64,000 nucleotides of DNA from an uncultured Clostridia bacterium (GCA_945863885.1 CAMAZY010000002.1:99367-163366), one strand, 5' to 3'. Shown: positions 42,194-51,778, counted from the stretch's first letter. Notes: generated by a model from the sequence alone, not told the origin. Made by a program: numbers and translations.

Positions 42194-42208
42194 CTATAAG
42201 GAGTTTTA

Positions 42209-42574
42209 ATGATGAATATAAGACGAGGCGATATATTTTACGCTGATTTAAGTCCCGTCGTCGGAAGCGAGCAGGGCGGAATCAGACCGGTTCTCATCGT
42301 TCAGAACGACGTCGGAAACAAATTCAGCCCGACAGTAATAGCCGCCGCAATAACAAGCAGGCATACCAAGGCGAGCTTGCCGACTCATATCAAGGTGAAC
42401 GCCGACAACTGCGGTCTTGCAAAAGATTCGGTTGTTTTGCTCGAGCAGGTCAGAACGCTTGATAAACGGCGGCTGAAAGAAAAAATGGGTAATCTCGACG
42501 AAAGCGATATGACTAAAATCGACGAAGCGTTAACCGTAAGCTTCGGTTTAGGCAGTACCTATCAGGGTACATAA
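42209..42574 (+). CDS. mazF: MazF/PemK-family endoribonuclease toxin
   Basis: 121 residues with the MazF fold: [30 protein letters not shown] at the N-terminus has the catalytic Arg in [22 protein letters not shown] the conserved Thr/Ser, and [11 protein letters not shown] the core. Close to Bacillus NdoA/EndoA, which cuts mRNA at UACAU; the specificity here is unknown. AAGGAG precedes two in-frame ATGs (42209, 42212). No antitoxin gene lies directly upstream; that position is taken by the MITE-like element. The antitoxin may be encoded elsewhere. Confidence 0.92.
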   Translation: MMNIRRGDIFYADLSPVVGSEQGGIRPVLIVQNDVGNKFSPTVIAAAITSRHTKASLPTHIKVNADNCGLAKDSVVLLEQVRTLDKRRLKEKMGNLDESDMTKIDEALTVSFGLGSTYQGT

Positions 42575-42610
42575 AAATTCCCTGCCGTTCTTTTTCGGCA
42601 GGGGATTTTT
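42573..42610. terminator. Bidirectional terminator after mazF
   Basis: AAAAATTCCCTGCCG / CGGCAGGGGATTTTT 15-bp stem with one G-U pair; T-runs on both strands. Confidence 0.9.
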
Positions 42611-42618
42611 AATGTGAG

Positions 42619-44025
42619 CTATTGTGTAACCTTTCTCGCTTTCTTTCCGTTCGGCAAAAGCAGTCCGATTATAACAATGATTGCGAATATGAGCAAAAAC
42701 CAAAGATTATCGACTCCGTGGCTTTTAATGCTGGCATAGATCATGACGAAAGAACCGGCAATCGAAAGCAGGGGAGCGACAAAACGCTTAAACACCGGAA
42801 GCTTTTTTTCTTTTGCAACAATCATAATGAAAATCGGGATATATAACATATACGTTGCGATGATCGGAAGCTCGGTCGGGTCAAAATCAATGAAACCGAA
42901 CCACGGCTTATTGTCGGTCTGAAGCTGGGTTGCATAAAAATAGAAGAACCAGACCGCTGTCATCAGAAGCCCGAAAACCGATGAGTTCGTCGGCATATTC
43001 GTCTTTATGTCGACCTGCTTCATCACTTCCGGGGAAAGTCCCTCGTTTCGTATGGCAAGTGAATACATACCTCTCGTACAGCTCATCATAATGCCGTTGA
43101 GTGTTCCGAGACAGGAAACGACGATGAATACGGTCAGGATAGTTCCTGCGACCGAGCCGAAAAGCTTCGTGAACGCATAAGAAGCTGAATTGTTCATCAG
43201 CTCCGGCGTCGTGACCGCACCGGCAAGACCGACGTAATACAGAATATAGATGACCATCGTGCCGATGGTGCCGGCAATCAGTGCTTTCGGCAGATTCTTC
43301 TTGCCGTCCTTAAGCTCCGAATTGATGGTCGTCGCCATAATCCAGCCCTCGTAAGCAAAAGCGGTTGCACAAACGGCAGGGAAGAGCGAACTGATGTCAA
43401 TGAAGCTTGTCCTCGGTACGGCATAGTAAACACCGACGGCGTCGGTTTTGTCTACCATATTCGCTATGTTTTCGACCGTGACGCCGTTCACAAGTCCGGC
43501 AATGATTCCGACCACGCCCATGAGAGAGAGAGGAATCAGCTTGATGACGGTTGCACTGACCTGAACCTTGCCGGCTAATTTCGGAGAAAGCGCATTGACG
43601 GCATAGGTTCCGACAAGGAACATGAGAGAAAAAACCATAACCTGCGGACTTGTGGCAGAAAAGCCGAAAAGGGCACCGAAATACCGTCCCGAAAGCCACA
43701 TCAGGGCACAACCGATTGTCGGGCAGTAAACCGTTGCCATGAACCAGCCGACGATATAGGCGTATTTCGGACCTACAATCGCCTCGGCATAGTCAACGAT
43801 GCCGTTTACTTTTTCATATTTTGTGCCCATGACAGCGAACGTATAGGCACATACAACCATAATAAGACCGCCGATTATCCACGAAAGAATTGCCGTCGGC
43901 AGATTCCCGCTTGTAACGGTCAGAATTTTCTCTGCCTTAAAGAATACGCCGCTTCCGACAACGATTCCGATAACCATTGCAATGGCAGTCGGCAGACCGT
44001 ACCGTTTTTCAAGTTTTGTTGACAT
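42619..44025 (-). CDS. APC-family amino acid permease
   Basis: 468 residues, about twelve membrane segments. IAMVIGIVVGSGVFFK is the helix-1 glycine motif of APC transporters. FAYEGWIMATTINSELKDGKKNLPKALI (about 235) is the conserved helix 6/loop region that binds substrate and marks exchangers of the LAT/SteT type. Likely amino acid:amino acid or amino acid:proton antiport; the cargo is unknown. Single gene, ATG preceded by AGGAGG. Confidence 0.9.
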   Translation of the reverse strand: MSTKLEKRYGLPTAIAMVIGIVVGSGVFFKAEKILTVTSGNLPTAILSWIIGGLIMVVCAYTFAVMGTKYEKVNGIVDYAEAIVGPKYAYIVGWFMATVYCPTIGCALMWLSGRYFGALFGFSATSPQVMVFSLMFLVGTYAVNALSPKLAGKVQVSATVIKLIPLSLMGVVGIIAGLVNGVTVENIANMVDKTDAVGVYYAVPRTSFIDISSLFPAVCATAFAYEGWIMATTINSELKDGKKNLPKALIAGTIGTMVIYILYYVGLAGAVTTPELMNNSASYAFTKLFGSVAGTILTVFIVVSCLGTLNGIMMSCTRGMYSLAIRNEGLSPEVMKQVDIKTNMPTNSSVFGLLMTAVWFFYFYATQLQTDNKPWFGFIDFDPTELPIIATYMLYIPIFIMIVAKEKKLPVFKRFVAPLLSIAGSFVMIYASIKSHGVDNLWFLLIFAIIVIIGLLLPNGKKARKVTQ

Positions 44026-44147
44026 AACTTTCCTCCTGTAACTTATTATTCCGTCTTAATGATATCATAATGAAAGTAACGTTTTCAATTAAGAAATTTT
44101 AAACAATTTTATCGGACACTTTTTCGTTATTAGGTGACAAACGCCTA

Positions 44148-44176
44148 TTGACTATTTATCGAAATAAGTTTAAAAT
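44148..44176 (+). promoter_or_regulatory. Promoter of bioY
   Basis: TTGACT, 17-nt spacer containing TTTATCGA, TAAAAT, 36 bp before the ATG. Confidence 0.75.
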
Positions 44177-44212
44177 TCTATATCAAATTCCATTTTTTCA
44201 GGGGTGTATACT

Positions 44213-44761
44213 ATGAAACAGAAAAGAATGAAAGAAATGTGCGTCACGGCAATTTTTGCCGCTCTGATCTGTATTGCCGCTCCGTTTTCTGTCAATATCG
44301 GGTCACTTGTTCCGATATCGCTTGCAACGCTTGCGGTCTATATTGTTTCGGGTATGCTTGATGTAAAATGCTCAGTAGCCGCCGTTGCCGTTTACATAAT
44401 GTTGGGTGCAGTCGGTCTTCCGGTCTTTTCGGGATTTTCCGGCGGCGTACAAAAGCTTTTCGGTGTTACGGGCGGTTACATAATCGGTTACCTGGCTTTG
44501 GCAGGTATTGTTTCGCTTATGACGAGTAAAATCAACAAAAAATACATCTATCCGCTTTCCATGCTTTTGGGTACAGTTGTCCTTTATCTGATCGGTACGG
44601 TCTGGTTTATTGTGCAAACCAAAAGTGCGGTCGGCGCGGCGCTTATGAGCTGTGTAGTTCCGTTTATTCCCGGAGATCTTGTCAAAATAGCGGTTGCGAG
44701 CGTTCTTTGCATCAATCTTAAGCCAAGACTTGAAAATTTTATGTCGAGGAAACAAATGTGA
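44213..44761 (+). CDS. bioY: BioY, biotin ECF transporter S-component
   Basis: 182 residues from the ATG 5 nt after GGGGTGT; an in-frame GTG lies 9 nt upstream. Six membrane segments; LVPISLATLAVYIVSGMLD (about 36-54), GAVGLPVFSGFSGGVQKLFGVTGGYIIGY and VPFIPGDLVKIAVAS are the BioY signatures. It imports biotin alone or with EcfAT. Biotin uptake with no bio synthesis genes in view suggests auxotrophy, which is inference. Confidence 0.94.
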   Translation: MKQKRMKEMCVTAIFAALICIAAPFSVNIGSLVPISLATLAVYIVSGMLDVKCSVAAVAVYIMLGAVGLPVFSGFSGGVQKLFGVTGGYIIGYLALAGIVSLMTSKINKKYIYPLSMLLGTVVLYLIGTVWFIVQTKSAVGAALMSCVVPFIPGDLVKIAVASVLCINLKPRLENFMSRKQM

Positions 44762-44798
44762 CGGAAAAATAAATTTTTTTAATGTTTCTAACTTTCGG

Positions 44799-44827
44799 TT
44801 GACAACTTGTTCGGATAATGCTAAACT
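44799..44827 (+). promoter_or_regulatory. Promoter of the 426-aa secreted protein gene
   Basis: TTGACA, 17-nt spacer, TAAACT, 41 bp before the ATG. Confidence 0.75.
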
Positions 44828-44868
44828 GTATTTGTAAATTTATTGTTAACAGGTAAGGAGAAATGCTT

Positions 44869-46149
44869 ATGAAAAAGTTTATTGCTTTACTTTTGTCGCT
44901 TGTTATGATTCTTTCTTCCTTTGCAGTTTCGGCTTCCGCCGAGACCGGCAGCATCGGGGATCTTGTCGATGATATCAATTTTGAAGAAGCCCTGAAGGAT
45001 TTTAACGCTGACGGAATGGAGCTTCCCGAGGATTATCTTGACGAAAACTATCAGTATGATATGGAGGCTTTGCTACAAAGCGGTGCCCTTAACAATATGA
45101 ATCTTTTCGGTCTGACCGTTGATTTCCTTTATAACAGCTCTGAGGATTTATTCTGGGCAACGTTAAGCGTACAGAAAAGCGACCTTGCCATCGCCAGAGG
45201 CAACCTTAATATGTACCTGATGAGAGTGCTGAAAAATCATTTTGGCGGTAACAAGCTTTATACGGCCAAGAACGCCGAAACGCTCATCAACTTTATCGGT
45301 CATCTTATCAACGAAGACTTTACCGATACGAATGTTGTCTTTAACAGCGAGCCGGTATCCGAAGCGGTCTTCTATAAAACCGTTGTCGATTTCAGCGGAC
45401 TTGATGTAGTTATCCAGCACAACTGGTGCGACAATCCCAATATGAACTTTAAACCGCTTATGTATGCATTGGGTGTCAGCTTAGGTAACCTTCTTGAAAG
45501 AGATTTCAAAAACGGACAGATTCTCGCCGAAACGATCGTGAAAGCCGTCATCACGCAGAATCTTGAGGTCGGTCCCGTAAACTACTTTCTTGACCTGCTT
45601 TCCGCAATGTCAAGAACCTACGGCATGTGTATGCTCGAACCGCTGAAGGCTCTCTTACAAAGCAAGCTGACCAGAGGCGTTATTACAGAGGAAGAATTGT
45701 CAACGATGCGCGGACTTCTCAACCTCATTTTCAACAATAACAATCCCGACGATACGTCCCGTCTCCAGTTTATCACTCCGCCGACCTATCGATTCGCAAT
45801 CGCAAAGGATTCAACCGAAGTTTTCCTTTATTTGCTTGTTTATCTGAACCTTGTCGGACGGTATAAATCGAATCCGCAGGTGGTATCCGGTTATAAAACC
45901 GATATTTCCGAAAGTACAATTCTTACCCAGACGGAAAAAGAACGGGTCAGTGCTGTTATCGACGGTGTATTCCTCGGTGATTTGTCCGGAATTGTTGCGA
46001 TGATGGGCGATCTTACCGTAGAAAATATGGAAGAAGGTAAGAACGATCTTTGGACGAAGTTTGTGACGTTCCTTTCGGATATGATCAAGAGATTCATCGG
46101 ACTTTTCGATAAAATTTACCAATCCCTGATTAACTTCGGAAAAGCATAA
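44869..46149 (+). CDS. Secreted protein of unknown function
   Basis: 426 residues from the second ATG, which has AAGGAG at 8 nt; the ATG six bases earlier is too close. A clear signal peptide (MKKFIALLLSLVMILSSFAVSASA, cleaved before ETGS) directs export. The mature part is predominantly helical, acidic at the N-terminus (LVDDINFEEALKDFNADGMEL), with no Cys and no membrane anchor or LPxTG. The last ~25 residues are amphipathic (MIKRFIGLFDKIYQSLINFGKA). I recognise no family. It has its own promoter and terminator. Confidence 0.8.
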   Translation: MKKFIALLLSLVMILSSFAVSASAETGSIGDLVDDINFEEALKDFNADGMELPEDYLDENYQYDMEALLQSGALNNMNLFGLTVDFLYNSSEDLFWATLSVQKSDLAIARGNLNMYLMRVLKNHFGGNKLYTAKNAETLINFIGHLINEDFTDTNVVFNSEPVSEAVFYKTVVDFSGLDVVIQHNWCDNPNMNFKPLMYALGVSLGNLLERDFKNGQILAETIVKAVITQNLEVGPVNYFLDLLSAMSRTYGMCMLEPLKALLQSKLTRGVITEEELSTMRGLLNLIFNNNNPDDTSRLQFITPPTYRFAIAKDSTEVFLYLLVYLNLVGRYKSNPQVVSGYKTDISESTILTQTEKERVSAVIDGVFLGDLSGIVAMMGDLTVENMEEGKNDLWTKFVTFLSDMIKRFIGLFDKIYQSLINFGKA

Positions 46150-46182
46150 GGTATAATTCAAAAAATTACGGTTACGATATAG

Positions 46183-46212
46183 TTGCCCGAACGGTTTCGG
46201 CTGTTCGGGCAA
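46183..46212 (+). terminator. Terminator between the secreted protein gene and the DUF1540 gene
   Basis: TTGCCCGAAC / GTTCGGGCAA perfect 10-bp stem followed by TAATTTTT; the DUF1540 ribosome-binding site starts right after it. Confidence 0.9.
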
Positions 46213-46234
46213 TAATTTTTCGGAGGTTATACGC

Positions 46235-46408
46235 ATGAACACAAAAAAAGAAGCGAACAGAAGTATCGGCTGTACGGTTAACAAGTGTATGTACCACTGC
46301 CATGAGTCGAACAACTGCACACTTGACAAGGTAATGATCGGAACCCACGAAAGCAATCCGACCCAGTGTCAGTGTGTTGACTGTGAGTCTTTTGTTCCCG
46401 GTAACTGA
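46235..46408 (+). CDS. DUF1540 domain-containing protein, 57 aa
   Basis: A small ORF translated from an ATG preceded by GGAGG. It has the cysteine pattern IGCTVNKCMYHCHESNNCTL followed by CQCVDCESF, seven Cys in 57 residues arranged as in DUF1540, a presumed metal-binding domain common in spore-forming Firmicutes. Function unknown; several members are linked to sporulation or spore coats. It may be translated from read-through of the preceding terminator, since no separate promoter was found in the 22-bp gap. Confidence 0.88.
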   Translation: MNTKKEANRSIGCTVNKCMYHCHESNNCTLDKVMIGTHESNPTQCQCVDCESFVPGN

Positions 46409-46423
46409 TTGAAAATGAAAAAT

Positions 46424-46459
46424 GTGTCAATAGTCCTGCTTTGGCGGGATTATTGACAC
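46424..46459 (+). terminator. Terminator after the DUF1540 gene
   Basis: GTGTCAATA / TATTGACAC with an inner GTCC-GGGAT pairing, followed by GGTATTTTTATG. Confidence 0.8.
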
Positions 46460-46485
46460 GGTATTTTTATGTATGAGAGGTGCTT

Positions 46486-47667
46486 ATGAAAACAGCAGGC
46501 ATTGTCTGTGAATATAATCCGATGCATAACGGACACGTTTATCATTTGGAAAAAACAAGAGAGGCGGGAGCGACCCATATCGTCTGTGCGTTAAGCTCTG
46601 ACTTTGTTCAAAGGGGCGAATGTGCTTATCTTGATAAATACACAAGAGCCGATATCGCCGTTCACTGCGGCGTCGACCTTGTTGTTGAAATTCCCGTTGT
46701 CTGGTCTTTAAGTGCCGCCGAAAGCTACGCTCTGGGAGCGGTATCGATTCTCGATAGTCTCGGCTGTGAATTTCTTTCTTTCGGAGCGGAAACGGACGAT
46801 AAAAAGCTTTTATCTGACTGTGCCGGACTCTTTGAAAACGAAACGGCAAATGCGCTTATCCGCCGTTTTGTTTCCGAGGGCAGCAGCTATCCGTCAGCCG
46901 TTTCAAATGCCGCAGAAGCGGTATTGGGAAAAAAGGCCGCCGAGGTTTTTTCTTCGCCGAACAGCACACTTTCGCTTGAATACATACGAACGCTTTCAAA
47001 AATCGGAAGCAGCATGGACTTTCTTCCCGTAAAACGCTTCGGTGCGGCGCACGACAGCGAAACAGCTGACGGTAAAACGGCGAGCGCATCCTTTCTTCGC
47101 TCGCTTGAAAACACGGAATTGTTAAAGCCCTTTATGCCGACCTATGCTTTTGAAACACTTTCGAAAATGGTGCAGGAGGGAAAAGCACCCTGTGAATTAC
47201 AAAACGGCGAGAACGTTATTCTGTCGTTTTTAAGACGGCTGACTCTTGAAGAAATCAAGCAAACCACAGGTGAAAATAACGGACTTTCCGAAAGAATATA
47301 CGAGGCCGTCAAATCGTCCTGTACGCTCGACGAGCTTTTTTTCAAAGCGAAAACGAAAGCGTTCACGCTTGCGAGAATCCGGCGGACAGTCATGCAGCTT
47401 TTTTTGCAGATTCCTTTCGAAATGACAAAGGAAATTCCGCCGTATTGTAAGGTTCTTGCCGCAAATTCAAGGGGCTTGGAGATTCTCAAAAACGCTTCGG
47501 ATACGATCCCCGTTGTCACCCGTCATTGCGATATTCAAAAGCTTGATGAACGGGCAAGGGCGGTCTACGAAATCAGTTGTCGTGCGTCCGATCAGTATGC
47601 GTTTTTCAGTAAAAAAACAGGAGCCTGTCTTTTAGAACAGACAAGCCCCGTTAAGATATTCAGATAA
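46486..47667 (+). CDS. tmcAL: tRNA(Met) cytidine acetate ligase (TmcAL)
   Basis: 393 residues from the ATG after GAGAGG. The nucleotidyltransferase fold shows GIVCEYNPMHNGHVYHLE at the N-terminus, whose HxGH motif binds ATP. SDFVQRGECAYLDKYTRA, GVDLVVEIPV and FGAETDD follow, all hallmarks of the YlbM/TmcAL family. The enzyme acetylates the wobble cytidine (ac4C34) of elongator tRNA-Met using acetate and ATP, improving decoding. Its stop overlaps the convergent mtaB end by 8 bp. Confidence 0.92.
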   Translation: MKTAGIVCEYNPMHNGHVYHLEKTREAGATHIVCALSSDFVQRGECAYLDKYTRADIAVHCGVDLVVEIPVVWSLSAAESYALGAVSILDSLGCEFLSFGAETDDKKLLSDCAGLFENETANALIRRFVSEGSSYPSAVSNAAEAVLGKKAAEVFSSPNSTLSLEYIRTLSKIGSSMDFLPVKRFGAAHDSETADGKTASASFLRSLENTELLKPFMPTYAFETLSKMVQEGKAPCELQNGENVILSFLRRLTLEEIKQTTGENNGLSERIYEAVKSSCTLDELFFKAKTKAFTLARIRRTVMQLFLQIPFEMTKEIPPYCKVLAANSRGLEILKNASDTIPVVTRHCDIQKLDERARAVYEISCRASDQYAFFSKKTGACLLEQTSPVKIFR

Positions 47668-48952
47668 GTTCACCCAAACAGCTATCGTCCTCACACACGC
47701 CGATGATGCGAACGTCAAGAATTCTTCCCGAAAGGTCATGCTCCGTTCTGACCTTGACGGGCGTGTAGTTCGGTGTGTGCCCGGAAGCTAAACCGCCGTC
47801 TGCCGTGCTCTCAAACAGCACGCTGACGGTTTTTCCTTTTTGTGAAGCGAAAAACGCGCGGCGGATTTTCTCAGTTTCCGTGAGCATGATGTGACAGCGT
47901 TTTTCTTTCGTCGCCTTGTTAACCTGACCGCCGAACTTTTCCGCTCTCGTTCCTTTGCGGACGGAATAGGGGAAAACGTGCACTTTTTCAAAACCGATTT
48001 CTTTGACGAATGCAAGGCTTTGCGAAAAGTCTTCGTCTGTCTCACCGGCAAAGCCGACCATGACGTCCGTTGTCAGTGTGCAGTCGGGAAAGCTTTCCCG
48101 AAGCTTTCGGCAGATATCCCGATACTCGTCGGCAGTATAGTGGCGGTTCATGGCTTTGAGCGTTTTGTCACAGCCGCTTTGAAGCGAAAGGTGAAACTGC
48201 GGACAAAGCTTCGGCAATTTAGCAAGCTCTTCTATTACTTCGTCCGTCAGGTGGTCAGGTTCAATCGAACCGAGCCGGACTCTTGTTATGCCGTCAACCT
48301 CACATGCCGTTTTTACCGCTTGCGGAAAGCTGATATTCAAATCCCGGCCGTAGGAGGAAAGATTGATTCCGACAAGCACGACCTCGGAAAAGCCGTTGGC
48401 GGCGATTTTTTCGATTTCCTCTTTGATTTGTTCAAGCGGCTTCGAGCGGACACGCCCGCGGGACGTCGGAATGATGCAGTAAGAGCAAAATCGATTACAG
48501 CCGTCCTGAATCTTGACATAGGCTCTTGTTCTTTCATCAAAGCAGGTGATCGGCTGACCGGAGAATTTTTCGCCGTTTTCGTGCTCGTTGATACTGACAA
48601 TCTGTTTGCCGAATTTTGCGAACGAATCGAGCATAGAAACAAGCCGTTCGCTGTCCTTGTTGCCGATGATGATATCCGCCTCGGGTAGCGAATCGGCGAC
48701 CTTCGGATACGCCTGCGGCATACAGCCGGTCAGAACAACGATTGACTCGGGGTGGCTTCTTTTAAATCGTCTGACGCTTTGCCTTGTCTTCTGGTCAGCG
48801 GCGGCTGTGACGGTACAGGAGTTGATGATATAGATGTCGGCGTCCTGCTTACTTTCGACAATTTCATATCCGTTTTGCGACAAAAGCTCGGACAGTGCCT
48901 GACTTTCATATTGATTGACCTTGCAGCCCAAGGTGTAAAATGCAGCTTTCAT
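47660..48952 (-). CDS. mtaB: tRNA (N6-L-threonylcarbamoyladenosine(37)-C2)-methylthiotransferase
   Basis: 430 residues. The N-terminal UPF0004 domain has TLGCKVNQYES, NSCTVTAAAD and TGCMPQ, supplying three Cys for the auxiliary [4Fe-4S] cluster. The radical-SAM domain carries CNRFCSYCIIP with the CxxxCxxC motif and GCDKTLKAMNR. A C-terminal TRAM domain follows. KVNQYES and the TRxxxRxxSRGRxRS context place it in the MtaB/YqeV group, which converts t6A37 to ms2t6A37. Convergent with tmcAL, another tRNA-modifying gene. Confidence 0.93.
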   Translation of the reverse strand: MKAAFYTLGCKVNQYESQALSELLSQNGYEIVESKQDADIYIINSCTVTAAADQKTRQSVRRFKRSHPESIVVLTGCMPQAYPKVADSLPEADIIIGNKDSERLVSMLDSFAKFGKQIVSINEHENGEKFSGQPITCFDERTRAYVKIQDGCNRFCSYCIIPTSRGRVRSKPLEQIKEEIEKIAANGFSEVVLVGINLSSYGRDLNISFPQAVKTACEVDGITRVRLGSIEPDHLTDEVIEELAKLPKLCPQFHLSLQSGCDKTLKAMNRHYTADEYRDICRKLRESFPDCTLTTDVMVGFAGETDEDFSQSLAFVKEIGFEKVHVFPYSVRKGTRAEKFGGQVNKATKEKRCHIMLTETEKIRRAFFASQKGKTVSVLFESTADGGLASGHTPNYTPVKVRTEHDLSGRILDVRIIGVCEDDSCLGELI

Positions 48953-49068
48953 AATGACCTCACTAAAGAAATTTCGTCTTATTATAATTCAAACGGCCTG
49001 ATTATGCAAGGTTTATGGTTTATTTTTGAGCTTTTTGTCATAAGTATTATAACGGAGTGTGATATACT

Positions 49069-50232
49069 ATGAAAAAGCCAATCTGTTTTCTTCTGATCTT
49101 TTTGCTGTGCGTCGGTCTGACGTGCCCGTTTGCTTTTGCCGAAAACGAATCGCCGGTCGCGGTGAAAGCGAAAGCCTACGTGCTTATGGACGCTTCAACG
49201 GGTGAGGTGCTTTTAAAAAGCAACGAGCACCAAAAGCTGTTTCCGGCGTCGGTTACCAAGATTATGCCGATTCTGCTCGTGATGGAAGCAATCGATTCGG
49301 GCAAGCTCGACTTAAACGAAACGGTCACGGCATCTCCTGAAGCGGCGGCAAAGGGCGGCTCACAAATCTGGCTCAAGGACGGCGAAACAATGACGGTTCA
49401 TGAGCTTCTGAAAGCGGCGGTTATCGGTTCGGCGAATGATGCGTGCACAGCCCTCGGTGAACGCATAGCCGGAAGCGAAGAGGGTATCGTAAAAATGATG
49501 AACGACCGGGCAAAGCAGCTCGGTATGAATGACACGCATTTCGTTAATTGTACGGGTCTGGACGACGATACCGATGAACACCTGACAAGTGCCTACGATA
49601 TTGCTCTGATGTCAAAAGAACTGCTTTCTCACGAGAGAATCCGGGAGTATACCACCATCTGGATGGATTCGCTTCGAAACGGGGCGACACAACTGGTCAA
49701 CACGAATAAGCTTGTCCGGTTTTATAAGGGCACAACCGGGCTGAAAACCGGCACAACCGCAAAGGCAGGTCACTGTGTATCGGCAAGTGCTGAGCGTAAC
49801 GGCTTGCACCTGATTGCCGTTGTCATGGGAAGCGACAACAGCACCGATCGGTTCGAGGGGGCGAAAGCGCTGTTGAATTACGGTTTTGCCAATTATAAGA
49901 CCGTGACGCCCGAATATGATAAAACACTGATAACGCCCGTAAGAATTATTAAGGGCTACACGGGCAGTCTGATTCCTGAGGTCGGAACCATTTTGCCGAT
50001 TACCGTAAAAGCGGGGGAGGAAAGTAAAATCGAAGCCGAAGTGGAAATAGCCACAGATGTCGAAGCGCCTGTCGAAAAGGGACAACGAATAGGCAGTATC
50101 ACTTTTAAGCTGAACGGAACCACGCTTGCCGAATATCCGCTGACGGCGAAAGAAGAAGTAGCAAAACTTACTGTGTTTGAGATGATGAGACGGCTTTTGT
50201 CCTCTCTTTCCGTCCGGGCACAGCAGGAGTAA
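49069..50232 (+). CDS. D-alanyl-D-alanine carboxypeptidase (DacF/PBP5-type, S11)
   Basis: 387 residues. A signal peptide (MKKPICFLLIFLLCVGLTC...FAFA) is followed by the S11 peptidase: SxxK with Ser61 and Lys64 (FPASVTKIMP), SAN at SANDACTALGE, and KTGTT. A C-terminal beta domain and an amphipathic membrane-binding helix (EMMRRLLSSLSVRAQQE) complete it. It trims the terminal D-Ala from peptidoglycan stems. In spore formers DacF acts in the cortex and PBP5 in growth; the sequence does not decide which. Confidence 0.93.
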   Translation: MKKPICFLLIFLLCVGLTCPFAFAENESPVAVKAKAYVLMDASTGEVLLKSNEHQKLFPASVTKIMPILLVMEAIDSGKLDLNETVTASPEAAAKGGSQIWLKDGETMTVHELLKAAVIGSANDACTALGERIAGSEEGIVKMMNDRAKQLGMNDTHFVNCTGLDDDTDEHLTSAYDIALMSKELLSHERIREYTTIWMDSLRNGATQLVNTNKLVRFYKGTTGLKTGTTAKAGHCVSASAERNGLHLIAVVMGSDNSTDRFEGAKALLNYGFANYKTVTPEYDKTLITPVRIIKGYTGSLIPEVGTILPITVKAGEESKIEAEVEIATDVEAPVEKGQRIGSITFKLNGTTLAEYPLTAKEEVAKLTVFEMMRRLLSSLSVRAQQE

Positions 50233-50287
50233 GATCCGTGTTATGTTCGGTTGACGCTTTTTTCTATAAACTTTTAAAATCTTTTTA

Positions 50288-50316
50288 TTGACAAAAAACT
50301 GTATTTGTTATAAAAT
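50288..50316 (+). promoter_or_regulatory. Promoter of pgi
   Basis: TTGACA, 17-nt spacer, TAAAAT, 35 bp before the start. Confidence 0.8.
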
Positions 50317-50351
50317 ACGAGAAATATCTAAAATTTTAAGGAGGCGCCTGA

Positions 50352-51692
50352 ATGTCCACAAGACTTAACGATAAATATGTATCCGGCTTTGTTTCGGATT
50401 CCGATATAAGCGCATTTCAGGAAAAAATCACTGCTGCACACAACATGCTTCACCAAAAAACAGGCAAGGGCAGCGACTTTACCGGCTGGGTCGATCTGCC
50501 GGTGGACTATGACAAGGACGAGTTTGCACGAATCAAGCTTGCCGCCGAAAAAATCAAAAAGACCTGCGACGTTTTAATTGTAATCGGTATCGGCGGTTCG
50601 TATCTCGGCGCAAGAGCCGTTATCGAGTTTATCAAGTCCCAGAATTATAATTCTCTTTGCAAGGACACCCCTGAAATTTATTTCTCCGGCAACAGCATCA
50701 GTTCTTCAAGTCTTCGTGAGCTTCTCGAAATCTGCGAGGGTAAGGACGTTTGTATCAACGTTATTTCGAAGTCGGGTACTACAACCGAGCCTGCCATTGC
50801 TTTCCGGGTATTCCGCTCGATGCTGATTGAAAAGTACGGAAAAGAGGGTGCGAAGGACAGAGTTTTCGTTACGACCGATAAGGCAAGAGGCACATTAAAG
50901 GCTTTTGCCGACAAGGAAGGCTATGAAACCTTTGTCGTACCCGACGAGGTCGGCGGACGGTATTCCGTTCTGACCGCTGTCGGACTTCTTCCGATTGCCG
51001 CCGCCGGAATCGATATTGATGCTTTGATGAGCGGTGCCGCAAAGGCTCGTGCCGGACTCATGGATACCGATATCGAAAAGAATGACTGCTATAAATACGT
51101 TGCTATCCGGAACGCTCTTTATCATAAAGGCAAATGCACCGAAATGTTTGTCAGCTATGAGCCGTGCTTTACGATGATGAACGAATGGATTAAGCAGCTT
51201 TTCGGCGAAAGTGAGGGCAAAGAGAACAAGGGCCTTTTCCCGACCTCTGCGGTTTTCTCGACCGATCTTCATTCTCTCGGCCAGTATATTCAGCAGGGCG
51301 AACGGATTATGTTCGAAACCGTTGTTGACTTCGAAAGCGTCAAACAGGAGCTGACGATAGAAGCGGACAGCGAAAACGTTGACGGACTGAACTTCCTTGC
51401 CGGAAAGACGATGTCCTTTGTCAACCGTAAGGCTTTCGAGGGTACGATTCTTGCTCATAATGACGGCGGTGTTCCGAATGTTGTGTTAAGCGTTGAAAAA
51501 ATGGATGAGGAAAATCTCGGCTATCTGATTTATTTCCTTGAAAAAGCGTGTGCGATTTCGGGCTATGTTCTCGGTGTCAATCCGTTCGACCAGCCGGGCG
51601 TTGAAAGCTATAAAAAGAATATGTTTGCTCTTTTAGGCAAGCCCGGATACGAAAAAGAGAAAGAAGCACTTGAAGAAAGACTCAAGAAGTGA
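50352..51692 (+). CDS. pgi: Glucose-6-phosphate isomerase
   Basis: 446 residues, typical of Firmicute Pgi. SIS-fold signatures are [29 protein letters not shown] and [40 protein letters not shown] and GVPNVVLSV hold further active-site residues. It interconverts glucose-6-phosphate and fructose-6-phosphate in glycolysis. AAGGAGGCG ribosome-binding site. The small P-loop protein gene follows about 85 bp downstream without an obvious terminator. Confidence 0.97.
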   Translation: MSTRLNDKYVSGFVSDSDISAFQEKITAAHNMLHQKTGKGSDFTGWVDLPVDYDKDEFARIKLAAEKIKKTCDVLIVIGIGGSYLGARAVIEFIKSQNYNSLCKDTPEIYFSGNSISSSSLRELLEICEGKDVCINVISKSGTTTEPAIAFRVFRSMLIEKYGKEGAKDRVFVTTDKARGTLKAFADKEGYETFVVPDEVGGRYSVLTAVGLLPIAAAGIDIDALMSGAAKARAGLMDTDIEKNDCYKYVAIRNALYHKGKCTEMFVSYEPCFTMMNEWIKQLFGESEGKENKGLFPTSAVFSTDLHSLGQYIQQGERIMFETVVDFESVKQELTIEADSENVDGLNFLAGKTMSFVNRKAFEGTILAHNDGGVPNVVLSVEKMDEENLGYLIYFLEKACAISGYVLGVNPFDQPGVESYKKNMFALLGKPGYEKEKEALEERLKK

Positions 51693-51778
51693 TATAATAA
51701 GACTGTAAAAAAACCGGTTTGCGTGAATCTGCGGTTTTACGCTCTTTCCGGAAAAATAAAACCAAGGAGGAAATTACA

